This document shows, in pieces, positions 25,912-35,617 of a stretch of DNA of 45,971 bases. The position numbers and the translations under genes were made by a program. This stretch comes from Verrucomicrobiota bacterium (GTDB taxonomy: Bacteria; Verrucomicrobiota; Verrucomicrobiia; Limisphaerales; Fontisphaeraceae), in the NCBI GenBank assembly GCA_037139415.1, contig JBAXGN010000041.1:1-45971 (forward strand), in the 5' to 3' direction. Each line of letters begins with the position of its first letter. Position 1 is the first letter of the stretch. The notes beneath the pieces were generated by a model. It was not told the origin of the DNA. It searched no databases and saw only the letters and a list, made by a program, of their open reading frames with translations.

Positions 25912-28824
25912 ATGAGATCAAAACCAAATCGCTTACCCAGTCGCGCTCCGAGCGTGAGGCGATTCGGCTTCAAGGAGCTGCTGGTTCTGTTTTCTGCCTT
26001 GCCGTTGCTGGCCCAAGCTCAGGCACTCCCCGAGAATCTGGCACCCCAAGCGCTCATCACCGCCTCGGCTGAATACAGCGCACATTACCAGGCAAAGTTT
26101 GTTGCCGATGGCCGCATTCCCTTGCCCGGTTCCAAGGCAGATGTGGATCAGGCCTGGTGTGTGCCCGGAGCCGCTGCCAGAAACGGTGCGACCCTGACGT
26201 TTACCTGGACCAACCCCGTCCAGGTGGCCGAGGTGGTCTATTATGGCCGCACCGCCTGGATGGCGTCCGAGTGTTGGAAAGACTATCAATTATCCCTCGA
26301 CGACCAGGCGCAACCAGCAGTTCAAGGGCAGTTCCAGATGGGTCATGGCCCTCAGCACATTCGCCTGGCCACACCGGCACAGGTCCGCAAACTGACGCTG
26401 ACATTTCGCAACTGGCATGGCGGCCTGAATCCCGGGGCGTCGGAGATTCAAATATTTGCCCAAGTGGTGCCGGAAGGGGTGCTGCCAAAATTCGTGAAAC
26501 TGGATGCGGAAAGCCAGCCGGAAACACCGGAGTCGGTCCTGGTGGATTCGCCTGAATTAAAAGATAAATTTTTGAGTGGTGGCCTGGGATTCCAAAAATT
26601 ATTGGTCATCCAACGGCATGAACTCAATCCCACTCATGTCTATACGTATCATGTGGAGGGGTTCCAGCCAGGCGGCGGATTGTGGGTCTATGCCTTCGAT
26701 GCGAAATCCGTCAAAGCCGGCAAGATATGGAAGCGGCTCGTGGATTCATCGGAAGGTCAAATCCTGGATTGTGACCTTTCGCCTGATGGCCGTGAAGTTG
26801 TGTTTAGCTGGCGGCAAAAGAAAAGCGAGGGGTACCACATCTTCCGCATGAATGTCGATGGCTCCAAATGCCGCCAACTGACGGATGGTCCGCATCATAA
26901 TTACAACGCCTGCTGGCTGCCCGATGGTGGCATTGCGTTTCTTTCGACCCGCACCTCGCGGTTTGCCTACTGTTGGATTTCCCCGGTGGGGGTGTTGCAC
27001 CGCATGGAACGGGACGGTTCCCGCGTGCAGCAACTGTCTGCCAACATTGTGAACGACTTTACCCCGAGTGTCATGGAGGATGGCCGGCTGATTTATTCCC
27101 GGTGGGAATACGTGGACAAACCGGCCATCCCCATCCAGAGCCTGTGGACGATTCGACCGGATGGAACCGGTCTGGCCGGTTATTATGGCAACCGAGTCTT
27201 GAGTCCTGCCACGTTCATGGAGGCACGCTCGATTCCCGGGCGGTCGGGCGAGGTGCTGTGTGTGCTGACCAGCCACAATGGCCCCTGCCGTGGCGCGATC
27301 GGCATGATCAACCCTAAGCTTGGGAACAACACGCAGGCCGCCATCCGCAATCTCACCCCGGAAGTCAAGATTGGCCGGGTGGATCAGGGCAGTGGTAATA
27401 ATATCCGTGGCCCGTACGAAAGCCCCTTCCCGCTTGATGGTCAATATTACCTGGTTTCCAAACGCGGCATGCTGTTGGTGCGTGATTATGAGGGCACCCA
27501 AACCGCCACGCTATTATCACCCAAAGATGGACTGGGCTATTATGGTGCCCGGCCAATCCGCTCGTACCGGCGTCCGCCCGTGTTGGATGCCCAAACCGAT
27601 ACCAATGCGGGGCCTTGGGCCACCGTGGTGTTGCAGGATGTCTATCGCGGCCTGGAACCCTTCGTGCAGCGCGGTGAAGTGAAGGAGATCTGCGTGGTGG
27701 AAGAAATGCGCAAGGCGGTGCGCACTGAGGTGGCGAATCGCGCCTTTGGTTTTCAATTCCCCGTCATTTCCTGCGGTGCCACCTATGCCGGGAAAAAAGT
27801 CTGGGGTTATGCCCCAGTTGCCCCGGATGGTTCGGCCTGTTTCCAGGTGCCTGCCGGAGTCCCCATCTATTTTCTCGCTTTGGACGCCCAGGGACGCGCC
27901 GTGCAACGCATGCGTACCTTCACCCATTTGATGCCCGGTGAAACCCAGGGTTGCATGGGGTGCCACGAACCTCGCCAGCAAACGCTTGCCGCGCAACATC
28001 CGCCGGTCATCCCCCGAAAACCGGATACGCTGCGTCCGCCGGACTGGGGCGCCGGGATCGGCTTTGACTATTCCACCGTGGTCCAACCCGTGCTTGATCG
28101 TAACTGCACCCTATGCCACAGCGGGTCCACCCCTGCCGGGAAGGTGGATCTTTGCGGCGATAAAACCGACTTTTTCAGCGTTTCGTATGAATACCTGGCG
28201 CGCGGGCGGAAAAAAATTTCCGAAGGGGAATATGACAACCCGTATGTAAACTGGATTCCCACCTATAATGGCATGGAGGCGAACATTCTTCAGATTCAAC
28301 CCAAATTCTGGGGTTCCCATGCCAGCAAACTCACGGACGTAATTCTGAGTGGACACCGCGACACCAACGGCCAGCCGCGCATCGAATTGACGGCTGCCGA
28401 GCAGCGGCGCATCTTTGCTTGGATTGATTTGAATGTCCCCTACTATGGAACTTCGGAGACGGCTTATCCGGAAAAGAAAGGCTGCCGCCAACTCTATCCG
28501 ACGGATCTCGACAAGACGCTGGCGGAGGTTGCCAAGCGCCGTTGTGTCTCCTGCCATGCCGAGGGAAAAATCCCGCGCCAGGTCTGGGTGCGCATCGTGC
28601 AGCCGCAACGAAATAATTTCCTCACGGCCCCGCTGGCCCGCGATGCGGGCGGCAGCGAACGGTGCGGCCGCCCGGTATTCCAGAATACCGATGATCCGGA
28701 TTATCTGGCCATCCTGCGCACTTTTGAAGCGATTCAAAAACAAATCGAGGAACGCCCGCGCATGGATATGGCCGGGGCGCAACCGGCCAAGGTGGACCGG
28801 TCCTGCCTGGGGAAAGTGGATTGA
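25912..28824 (+). CDS. Exported c-type cytochrome protein, hydrazine-synthase-alpha-like
   Basis: A 970-residue protein with a signal peptide. The N-terminal F5/8-type (discoidin-like) domain covers about residues 45-185. A TolB-like propeller follows (GQILDCDLSPDGREVVFSWR, YNACWLPDGGIAFLSTRTSR). The middle domain is of the type named after hydrazine synthase alpha. Three CxxCH haem sites lie at residues 681 (CMGCH), 732 (CTLCH) and 878 (CVSCH). Proteins of this class are frequent in Planctomycetota and Verrucomicrobiota that do not carry out anammox, so the family name gives no function here. It lies between two glycosidase genes; a periplasmic redox role in sugar oxidation is inference. Confidence 0.85.
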   Translation: MRSKPNRLPSRAPSVRRFGFKELLVLFSALPLLAQAQALPENLAPQALITASAEYSAHYQAKFVADGRIPLPGSKADVDQAWCVPGAAARNGATLTFTWTNPVQVAEVVYYGRTAWMASECWKDYQLSLDDQAQPAVQGQFQMGHGPQHIRLATPAQVRKLTLTFRNWHGGLNPGASEIQIFAQVVPEGVLPKFVKLDAESQPETPESVLVDSPELKDKFLSGGLGFQKLLVIQRHELNPTHVYTYHVEGFQPGGGLWVYAFDAKSVKAGKIWKRLVDSSEGQILDCDLSPDGREVVFSWRQKKSEGYHIFRMNVDGSKCRQLTDGPHHNYNACWLPDGGIAFLSTRTSRFAYCWISPVGVLHRMERDGSRVQQLSANIVNDFTPSVMEDGRLIYSRWEYVDKPAIPIQSLWTIRPDGTGLAGYYGNRVLSPATFMEARSIPGRSGEVLCVLTSHNGPCRGAIGMINPKLGNNTQAAIRNLTPEVKIGRVDQGSGNNIRGPYESPFPLDGQYYLVSKRGMLLVRDYEGTQTATLLSPKDGLGYYGARPIRSYRRPPVLDAQTDTNAGPWATVVLQDVYRGLEPFVQRGEVKEICVVEEMRKAVRTEVANRAFGFQFPVISCGATYAGKKVWGYAPVAPDGSACFQVPAGVPIYFLALDAQGRAVQRMRTFTHLMPGETQGCMGCHEPRQQTLAAQHPPVIPRKPDTLRPPDWGAGIGFDYSTVVQPVLDRNCTLCHSGSTPAGKVDLCGDKTDFFSVSYEYLARGRKKISEGEYDNPYVNWIPTYNGMEANILQIQPKFWGSHASKLTDVILSGHRDTNGQPRIELTAAEQRRIFAWIDLNVPYYGTSETAYPEKKGCRQLYPTDLDKTLAEVAKRRCVSCHAEGKIPRQVWVRIVQPQRNNFLTAPLARDAGGSERCGRPVFQNTDDPDYLAILRTFEAIQKQIEERPRMDMAGAQPAKVDRSCLGKVD

Positions 28825-28893
28825 CCGTTTTTAATGCCCATGTGTCGCAACCGGGAAAAGTACCAAAACATTTGAAAATAAATTAAGTAACTC

Positions 28894-31800
28894 ATGAAAA
28901 TGACATTAACACTCTCAGGTGTGACCGCGTTGTTCATGCTGGCCTCAGTTCTGCCCGCTGCCACACCAACACCCCTCCTGATCGACCAGGCAACTTTAGC
29001 CGCCAGCGATCCAGCAAATGTTCAGCCCGCCCCGCCATGGGCGGTGGGACAGGTGAGCCGAGCTCCCAATCTGGATGCGCTGCCCAGTTTCCAAAAAACC
29101 CCGCCCGGATTTGGCGTGGTGCCATTTTACTGGTGGCTGGGTGACCCCTTGACGAAGGAACGGCTGACCTGGGAACTGGAGCAGCTCTCAGACATGGGCA
29201 TCTGTGGCTTGCAGATCAACTACGCGCATACCGATCGCGGCGGACGCAGCTACGGACTGACCATTCCTAGCGAACCTGCGTTGTTCTCGGCGGAGTGGTG
29301 GAAACTGGCCGGCTGGTTCATGCAGGAAGCCAAAAAACGCGGCATCGCCGTGAGTCTGAGCGATTACACGCTTGGCTTCGGCCAGGGCTGGTGCGTGGAT
29401 GAAATCCTGCGCGAACATCCGGATGTTGCCGGGTCGCAGTTACGGCTGGTTACAGGAAACGCGCCCGAGGATGCGCTGTTTACCACCAACTTTCCGGGCG
29501 CCGATGGCAAACTTCAGCGTATCTCGGTTTGTGCCGAGCGGGTGCCCATATCGCTCGACCCCATGAATCCGCTATCGGGAGCGGAGTATGTCAAAAAGTT
29601 CTTTGGCCGGTGGGAGGATCATTTTCCCGGTGAGGGCGGCAAAGGATTAAACTTTTTCTTCTCAGACGAATTGGGTTTCGGTTTGCACGGGTACCTGTGG
29701 GACGCGCGATTTGCCGAAGAGTTTAAGCGGCGCAAAGGTTACGACATCGTGCCGGAATTACCGGCCCTGTTCCGGGATGTCGGGCCGCGCACTCCCAAAG
29801 TGCGGCTGGATTACAGCGATGTGCAGGTCGCGTTGACGGAAGAAGGATTCTTCAAGCCGGTGTTTAACTGGCATCAGCAGCGCGGCATGACGATGGGGTG
29901 CGATCACGGCGGTCGCGGCCGCAACGTTGTCGAGTTCGGTGACTACTTTCGCACCCAACGCTGGAACCAGGGTCCGGGCTGCGATCAACCAGGGCTGGGC
30001 AAAAACCTGATCAAGGCCAAGGTCGCCAGTTCGATTGCGCATCTTTACCTGCGTCCGCGCGTCTGGCTCGAAGGGTACTACGGCAGCGGTTGGGGCACGA
30101 CCTCCTCGGGCGTGGTGGATGCCACGTTTGCCGATTTTGTGATGGGGCACAACCTGCTGTCCTATCACGGTCTATATTACTCCACCCATGGCGGTTGGTG
30201 GGAATGGGCGCCGCCGTGCAACGGATATCACATGCCGTATTGGAAGCAGACGCGCGGTTTCATGGATTGCGTGCAACGCCTCAGCTACCTGCTCAGCGAG
30301 GGCCATCACCGCTGCGACGTGGCCATCCTCTATCCGGTGGCGCCGATGGAGGCCGGGATGGGCGGTGCGGAAGCTGTCAAGACGGCGTTTGACACCGCCA
30401 CGCAAATATATGGCAAGGGCATTGATTTCGACTTTATGGACTTCGAATCGCTCGCCCGCGCCAAAGTGGTCGGCAAGGAACTCCATGTCTCCGGGGAAAT
30501 TTACCGCGTGCTCGTGTTGCCCGCGATGAAAGCGGTGCGCCATTCCACCTTGCAGAAGGCCCTTGAATTTCACCGGGCTGGCGGTGTCGTGCTGGCGGTG
30601 GGTGCCCTGCCTGAAGCCAGCGAACGCATCGGGCGGGATGATCCCGAAGTGGCTGCGATGGTAAAGGAACTATTTCCCAACGGAACGGTGGATGACGTGT
30701 CGGCGCGCATGACGGAGCGTGATTTTGAAACGACGGGTACCCTGGCTGCTCATGGCAAGGAAAGCGGTTATCTCATGCACCGCAAGCTCGGCCCGCGCGA
30801 TCTTTATGCCGTGTATAACCAGCCTCAGGGAACCGTGTGCAAATTCCGCGCGACCGGCAAAGTGGAGCTATGGGATCCGTGGACCGGCACGACGCGTCCG
30901 CTTACCGTCCGCTCCCAGGCAAACGGTATCACGGAACTGGCCCTGCCGCTGACGGAAAAGGAAATTCAACTGATTGTCTTCAGCCCGGGCAGCGCGGTGA
31001 TCAACCAAGCGGAACCCGCCCCAGCACTGACATCGGTTGAAATTAGCGGCGAATGGGAATTCGAATTGCAGCCCACGCTCGATAACCGTTTCGGCGATTA
31101 TCATTGGCCACCCACGCCGACGCTGATTGGCGCCGAGGCGCGGCAGATGGAATATACCGAGGGCGACAACACCAATGGTCCATGGCGCAAAGTGACCTGT
31201 GCGTTTGGTCCCCAATTTTTTAAGCTTGGCCCGGTTGGTCCGGTTGCAGAGGAAGCCGGCCTCAAGCCGGATGGGCGCTGGAAGCCATACGAATTCTCCT
31301 GGCGCTGGGGCATTGAGGGCGACCCCGGCCACCAGGGTTACCATGGGCTGAAAGCCGATGTGCATGACGAATTCATTGCGCTCGGCAAAGCCAAATTCAG
31401 CTCCACCAGCACCAGCTATGAAAAAGAGGGGAACGGTGGCAGTTATTATTTGTGGACGACCATCGTTGCTCCGCGCGATATGACTGCGCACGCCCTCACA
31501 GGTGATCTGAAACCAGCCAAGGTGTGGCTCAATGGGTCACTGGTCACCGGTACCACGCTCCCGCTAAAAGCGGGCACCAACCCGCTGCTGCTGCGCTATG
31601 ACAAACCCGGGCGCACCTTCTTTGTGGCCTCCACGGCGGCGGGGCCTGCCGCACCAGTCAATGAGACCGATGCCTTTTCATCTGCGGCAAAATGGATTTG
31701 GTATCCGAACGAAAAAATCACCGCTGACCGTTGGTTTCGCAAATCATTCGATCTGGATACCGTGCCCGCCACGGCTCGGCTGCGCATCACCTGCGACAAT

Positions 31801-32805
31801 GGCTACAGCATCGCCATCAATGGTACAACCATAGGCTCCGGTAACCGTTGGGAACAGGTGCAGGAATACGAGGTTGCCAAGGTGCTGCGGGCTGGCCGCA
31901 ATGAAATCGTGGTCCGCGCCCATAATGATGGCGCCGATGCCGGGTTGATTACCGAGTTGATTGCCGGCGCAACCCGTATCGGCACCGATGGCAGTTGGCG
32001 CTGCGCCAAAACCGAAACCGGTCAGTCGGTGGCGGCGGAGGAAGTCGCCGCCTTTACCCAGAGCCTCTGGTACAAGCACCCGCAAGGCCCGCCCAAAGTG
32101 GCTGGAGCCGTGGCGGCGGAAACCAGCGGACAACCCAAATTCAAGCTCAGTCCGCTGGCCATGAGTTGGTGGAACAATTCGGCGTTGCTGCCGTTTGATT
32201 CACAACTCGAAACCAAGAGCCCGGTTGGCTGGTATCGCTTTACCTCGCCTCCGGGATTGCGTGCCCTGACCATTACGGCGCGGGGAAAAGTCAAGGCCTG
32301 GGCCAACGGCAAGGAACTCGCCCATACCGGTAACCAATTCAACGTGCCCGAACCGTCTGCGGAGTCCGTGCCCGTGCTCCTGCGCATTGAACCGGAACGC
32401 GGTTGTTATGGCGGTGCGGCATTGCCGGAGCCCATCAAGCTGGAATGCGGCGCGGGCCGGATTGTGCCCGGCGATTGGTCAAAGGTAGATGGTTTGCTGA
32501 GTTACTCCGGCGGGGCGTGGTACCGCAAAACCGTCACGCTCCCGTCGGCCAAGCGGGTGACCCTCGATCTCGGCGCGGTGGCGGCCACCGCCGAAGTCCG
32601 GGTCAACGGGCAACCGGCTGGCATACGCATTTCTCCACCCTGGCAATTCGATCTGAGCAAAGTGGCCAAACCCGGCGAAAACCGGATTGAGGTCCTGGTG
32701 CATAACACCCTTGCGAATCATTACACCACGATCCCGACGCGCTATCGTGGCACACCAACCTCCGGCCTGCTCGGCCCGGTCACGCTGCAAGTCGAGGGGA
32801 AATGA
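28894..32805 (+). CDS. Secreted GH106-like glycosidase (alpha-L-rhamnosidase type)
   Basis: A 1303-residue protein with a signal peptide (VTALFMLASVLPAA). The opening of the barrel (VPFYWWLGDPLTKERLTWEL then GICGLQINYAH) is typical of GH106-like enzymes. Further conserved stretches are FFFSDELGFGLHG (a likely catalytic glutamate) and MGCDHGGRGRN. The C-terminal 500 residues hold three jelly-roll sugar-binding domains, including KWIWYPNEKITADRWFRKSF and WYRKTVTLPSAKRVTLDLGA. It probably removes L-rhamnose or a related deoxysugar from plant or algal polysaccharide. It starts 69 bp after the cytochrome gene and is likely co-transcribed. Confidence 0.85.
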   Translation: MKMTLTLSGVTALFMLASVLPAATPTPLLIDQATLAASDPANVQPAPPWAVGQVSRAPNLDALPSFQKTPPGFGVVPFYWWLGDPLTKERLTWELEQLSDMGICGLQINYAHTDRGGRSYGLTIPSEPALFSAEWWKLAGWFMQEAKKRGIAVSLSDYTLGFGQGWCVDEILREHPDVAGSQLRLVTGNAPEDALFTTNFPGADGKLQRISVCAERVPISLDPMNPLSGAEYVKKFFGRWEDHFPGEGGKGLNFFFSDELGFGLHGYLWDARFAEEFKRRKGYDIVPELPALFRDVGPRTPKVRLDYSDVQVALTEEGFFKPVFNWHQQRGMTMGCDHGGRGRNVVEFGDYFRTQRWNQGPGCDQPGLGKNLIKAKVASSIAHLYLRPRVWLEGYYGSGWGTTSSGVVDATFADFVMGHNLLSYHGLYYSTHGGWWEWAPPCNGYHMPYWKQTRGFMDCVQRLSYLLSEGHHRCDVAILYPVAPMEAGMGGAEAVKTAFDTATQIYGKGIDFDFMDFESLARAKVVGKELHVSGEIYRVLVLPAMKAVRHSTLQKALEFHRAGGVVLAVGALPEASERIGRDDPEVAAMVKELFPNGTVDDVSARMTERDFETTGTLAAHGKESGYLMHRKLGPRDLYAVYNQPQGTVCKFRATGKVELWDPWTGTTRPLTVRSQANGITELALPLTEKEIQLIVFSPGSAVINQAEPAPALTSVEISGEWEFELQPTLDNRFGDYHWPPTPTLIGAEARQMEYTEGDNTNGPWRKVTCAFGPQFFKLGPVGPVAEEAGLKPDGRWKPYEFSWRWGIEGDPGHQGYHGLKADVHDEFIALGKAKFSSTSTSYEKEGNGGSYYLWTTIVAPRDMTAHALTGDLKPAKVWLNGSLVTGTTLPLKAGTNPLLLRYDKPGRTFFVASTAAGPAAPVNETDAFSSAAKWIWYPNEKITADRWFRKSFDLDTVPATARLRITCDNGYSIAINGTTIGSGNRWEQVQEYEVAKVLRAGRNEIVVRAHNDGADAGLITELIAGATRIGTDGSWRCAKTETGQSVAAEEVAAFTQSLWYKHPQGPPKVAGAVAAETSGQPKFKLSPLAMSWWNNSALLPFDSQLETKSPVGWYRFTSPPGLRALTITARGKVKAWANGKELAHTGNQFNVPEPSAESVPVLLRIEPERGCYGGAALPEPIKLECGAGRIVPGDWSKVDGLLSYSGGAWYRKTVTLPSAKRVTLDLGAVAATAEVRVNGQPAGIRISPPWQFDLSKVAKPGENRIEVLVHNTLANHYTTIPTRYRGTPTSGLLGPVTLQVEGK

Positions 32806-32814
32806 AGCGTCGGA

Positions 32815-33204
32815 TCACATGAGTTTGAGTTCTTTTTCGATGTAGGCGAAGGTTTCAGGGCGGATACCGGCTTCGCCGCGGTGTAGCGGCAAGGGTGGTT
32901 TGGCATCTGAGCCCGAAGTTTTGGCCAGGTACTTGGCCCACAGCTCGAAGTATTTGAGGAGCATGGCGGGTGAGGGGGAAGGTTGGAGGATGAACTCCAA
33001 GAGGCGGAGTTTCAGGTGGTCGAGGAACAAGGTGTTAAAGTCCTCGGGCAGCGGTTTCGCACGCAGGAGGTTGAGGGCGGATTCGGCGCGATCACGGAGG
33101 GTGACCAGTTTGGTGATGCTGGATTGCGCGGTGCTGGCAGCGGTCCGGTGGAGGACGCGGACGATGCGGCGGACGTGGCGGCGAATGGTGGAGCGGATCG
33201 GCAT
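32815..33204 (-). CDS. Small helical protein of unknown function
   Basis: A 129-residue protein with a very basic N-terminus (IRRHVRRIVRVLHR) and leucine-rich helices. It has no signal peptide or known motif. It is convergent with the glycosidase gene, ending 9 bp beyond it. Codon use resembles its neighbours. The opposite strand also contains open frames here, so the assignment is moderate. Confidence 0.5.
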   Translation of the reverse strand: MPIRSTIRRHVRRIVRVLHRTAASTAQSSITKLVTLRDRAESALNLLRAKPLPEDFNTLFLDHLKLRLLEFILQPSPSPAMLLKYFELWAKYLAKTSGSDAKPPLPLHRGEAGIRPETFAYIEKELKLM

Positions 33205-33298
33205 AAAATCAAGGAGTCAGGAGGTTAAAGCTGGAAGAAATCCGAATTCGCGTTCATTCGCGGACGATCTTCGGTCTTCGGACTTGCTTTTGCTTATG

Positions 33299-33621
33299 TC
33301 ATTCATGGGATCAGCATAACATGAGTTTCGCGAACCTGGTTCCCTCCCGGAGGAGAATTCGTCTATGGCATTTTCAAAATAGGCGTAGCCGCCGGACGTC
33401 AGTCCAATGCCGCTGAGCTTCCCCCTTCGCAGTTCCAGCCTTCCCGGCTATTGGCGATCAACGATTGTTGGCTATGAAATATGAAATCTGAGATTTGAAA
33501 TCCCCCATTGCTCCCATGCGTCCTATCCGTGACTTGATGACTGATTACTGGTTACTCGAATGTTTTCCCTCCCGGAGGGAACCACTTTCCCGGAACTCAT
33601 GTTATTCTGATCCCATGAATG
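33299..33621. repeat. Inverted-repeat element (MITE/REP-like)
   Basis: The left arm 33299-33356 and the right arm 33565-33621 are inverted copies. The outer 28 bases (AACTCATGTTATnCTGATCC then CATGAATG) match with one difference, and each arm has an inner palindrome TTCCCTCCcGGAGG, complete (8-1-8) at 33565-33581. The spacer contains CGTAGCCGCCGGACGTCAGT at 33384-33403, similar to the element at 39173-39223. It fills part of the 952-bp gap between the small helical protein and the propeller gene. Confidence 0.7.
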
Positions 33622-33930
33622 CTATCAATAGATACAGTTCGCAGCCAGCCATCGGCGATCCCCAGGCGCCCGTTTTGGCCATTCTATCTCCTTGCTCCAA
33701 GCGCCTATTGTCTTGTCATGTTCAGCCTCCCATTTTTATGCCGGTTTATTTTTCTGCAAAAGTCGACGGTCAAAGAATTGTGATAAAAAAATGTTTTCAT
33801 CACAATTTTATCACAATTCCGCCTTCGGCCCAAACAAACCCGGTCAAACTGGTCAATCCGGTCAATATGGTCCCCCCATTCGCGTCAACTGGCATGATTC
33901 GCGGACCGGTATCTTCTGGTCCTCCTGTGC

Positions 33931-34113
33931 CATGGCAAGCAGCGAAGCGCCGCTGGGACCTGGGAGCACACCTTGGCGGCGCGGTTGCGGCGGGAGACAA
34001 CGTGGACCATCAAAGCCATGGCGAACCGCTTGCACTTGGGCACCTCAAAAAGCGTTAATCCCCGCCTGCACGGGTGGCTGCGCAATCAGCTACTTTGGCT
34101 GGAAAAAGCAATC
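33931..34113 (+). pseudogene. C-terminal remnant of a REP-associated (Y1-type) transposase
   Basis: The frame reads AARLRRETTWTIKAMANRLH then LGTSKSVNPRLHGWLRNQ. This is the conserved tail of RAYT-like transposases from Verrucomicrobiota (A-R-L-R-x-E-T-T ... I-A-x-R-L-x-x-G-T). The N-terminal catalytic HUH and tyrosine part is absent. It is a 3' fragment only. A shorter piece of the same tail lies at 1462-1503. Confidence 0.6.
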
Positions 34114-34156
34114 TATCAGTTACTGGAGAAGAGGACACAACGCAAACTGACCATGA

Positions 34157-35362
34157 TTAGCGCCCCAGTTCGCCCGGATTCTCGGGGACGCCCGGTTCAT
34201 CCAGCAACTGGACTGCGGTGCATGGCCCCAGAGTTTTCCAATCACACAGAGCCCAGACGACTTTCTTATCCGGGGTGACTTCAATGATCTGGCAGGCCTT
34301 TCCGGCGCCTCCACCGCTTCGGCTGCCGCCCACGGAACAAATCACGGTATTACCGTTGGCAAGTCGAACGCAAGACTGCGAGCCGATCATTGGAGTCCCT
34401 GGCGGAAGCTCGGGGAGCTTGAACTCCCAGACCGTTTCCCCTTTGGGATTGACCTCACGTGTGAGTTGCTCCTTCTCATCCGTGATCAGCGTATTCCCAT
34501 TTCGCAGGCGGACGGCCGCCCACGGGCGGGAAGCGTTGCAGGACCAGATCTCTTTGAAGTCTTGGTCGTACTCGATCACTTTGCCCAAGCTCATCCAGGA
34601 AATGAGGTAGGTTCCACCAGCGGTGATCCTGCCCCGGCGAAACTGGCCGTGGCTGTCCAGCGCGACCTTTGGGTTTGGCGGGAGACCAGGGTTCGGCCTG
34701 GGCGGTGTCAGTTCGTGATCCACTTCGGCAGTCCCGGTTTGTTTGTTCACGATCATTAGTCTGGGCGGTAGGCCGTTTTGCAAGATCAGAACCTTGTCGA
34801 GTCCAATTGGCTGGACCGAGTGTATCTCACTGTTCTTGGGCGCTGCGCGATGCCAGACAACTTTCTTTTGTGGCGTGATTTCCTCGGCGTAACCCATGCG
34901 CGAGAAGAGGATGTTGCCATTGCTGAGCAGCCAGGCATCGTCAAACTCTCCGCCTTTGCCGGTGGAATAGGTCCAGACGACCTTCCCGCCGTTAACGAGG
35001 AACATCTTGTTACAACGCTCGCCAATATACAGCATCGGGTGCTGGGCCAGTCCCTTCCCAGGCAGATCGGCCGGGACGGGGCCGATGGTCCAGTAAGGTG
35101 GCGGCACTTCGCTCTCGCCGGGACCGATCGCAGGCACATCCGCTCCAGTGAACCGATCCAGCACCGAGATCAAAGTGGCCGGAGTGGACTTGGCTGCCAG
35201 CAGTGAATCGGTTTCCGCTGCAACCAACGGCGACATCAAGGTCCAGGTCAGAAATGCCAACAGCACGGTGGTACGAGCGAGGCAGATACTGATGGGGAAT
35301 TGCTTTTTTGAGCCACACAGAACTCCTATCGCCGGACTTGCCGCGCTACGGTTAAGGAGCAT
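34157..35362 (-). CDS. Exported PQQ-like beta-propeller protein
   Basis: About 401 residues from ATG 35362; ATG 35401 is an alternative, and longer starts run into duplicated DNA. The signal peptide (ICLARTTVLLAFLTWTLMSP) sits after a basic start. Repeated propeller blades follow the pattern NGGKVVWTYSTGKGGEFDDA, WLLSNGNILFSRMG, KEIWSCNASRPWAAVRLRNG and NTLITDEK, as in PQQ/arylsulfotransferase-like propellers. The role is probably periplasmic; no catalytic residue is evident. It is the only minus-strand gene inside the carbohydrate region. Confidence 0.8.
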   Translation of the reverse strand: MLLNRSAASPAIGVLCGSKKQFPISICLARTTVLLAFLTWTLMSPLVAAETDSLLAAKSTPATLISVLDRFTGADVPAIGPGESEVPPPYWTIGPVPADLPGKGLAQHPMLYIGERCNKMFLVNGGKVVWTYSTGKGGEFDDAWLLSNGNILFSRMGYAEEITPQKKVVWHRAAPKNSEIHSVQPIGLDKVLILQNGLPPRLMIVNKQTGTAEVDHELTPPRPNPGLPPNPKVALDSHGQFRRGRITAGGTYLISWMSLGKVIEYDQDFKEIWSCNASRPWAAVRLRNGNTLITDEKEQLTREVNPKGETVWEFKLPELPPGTPMIGSQSCVRLANGNTVICSVGGSRSGGGAGKACQIIEVTPDKKVVWALCDWKTLGPCTAVQLLDEPGVPENPGELGR

Positions 35363-35477
35363 TGCTTTTGGGGCAGCTTCCTGATTTTCGCTCGCGTTCA
35401 TGCTTTGCAGGCTGCCCCAAGGCCCGGAGGGAGTCAAGCCTGTGCCATCCCAAGTGGCGGAGAATCTTTTCGGCAAA

Positions 35478-35555
35478 GTGACGCCGGAGGCACAGTCGGC
35501 GCAATCCCTGCATGATGAACTGTGCCGCGCCACCGAAGCATTGATGCTTGCCTGA
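35478..35555 (+). pseudogene. 3' end of a second copy of the membrane protein gene
   Basis: It reads VTPEAQSAQSLHDELCRATE then ALMLA and stop, matching the end of the protein at 2845-3831 (VDPAAQAVQSLHDELCRATE, ALMLA). Bases 35501-35563 are identical to the reverse complement of 2837-2899. The upstream part in frame (PEGVKPVPSQVAENLFGK) does not match. It is a tail-only remnant. Confidence 0.75.
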
Positions 35556-35617
35556 TTTTGCCAATCGGGATTTAAGGGTCCTTGACGGGATACTGCACAG
35601 CAATTAGCGTTCTCTGA

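Noticed and set aside
25912-28824. True hydrazine synthase (anammox)
   Set aside because: Only the domain type is shared. No beta/gamma subunits, hydrazine dehydrogenase or other anammox genes are seen, and the context is glycosidases.
33205-34156. tRNA or small RNA gene in the 952-bp gap
   Set aside because: No cloverleaf or rho-independent terminator pattern could be seen; the visible structure is inverted repeats and transposase debris.
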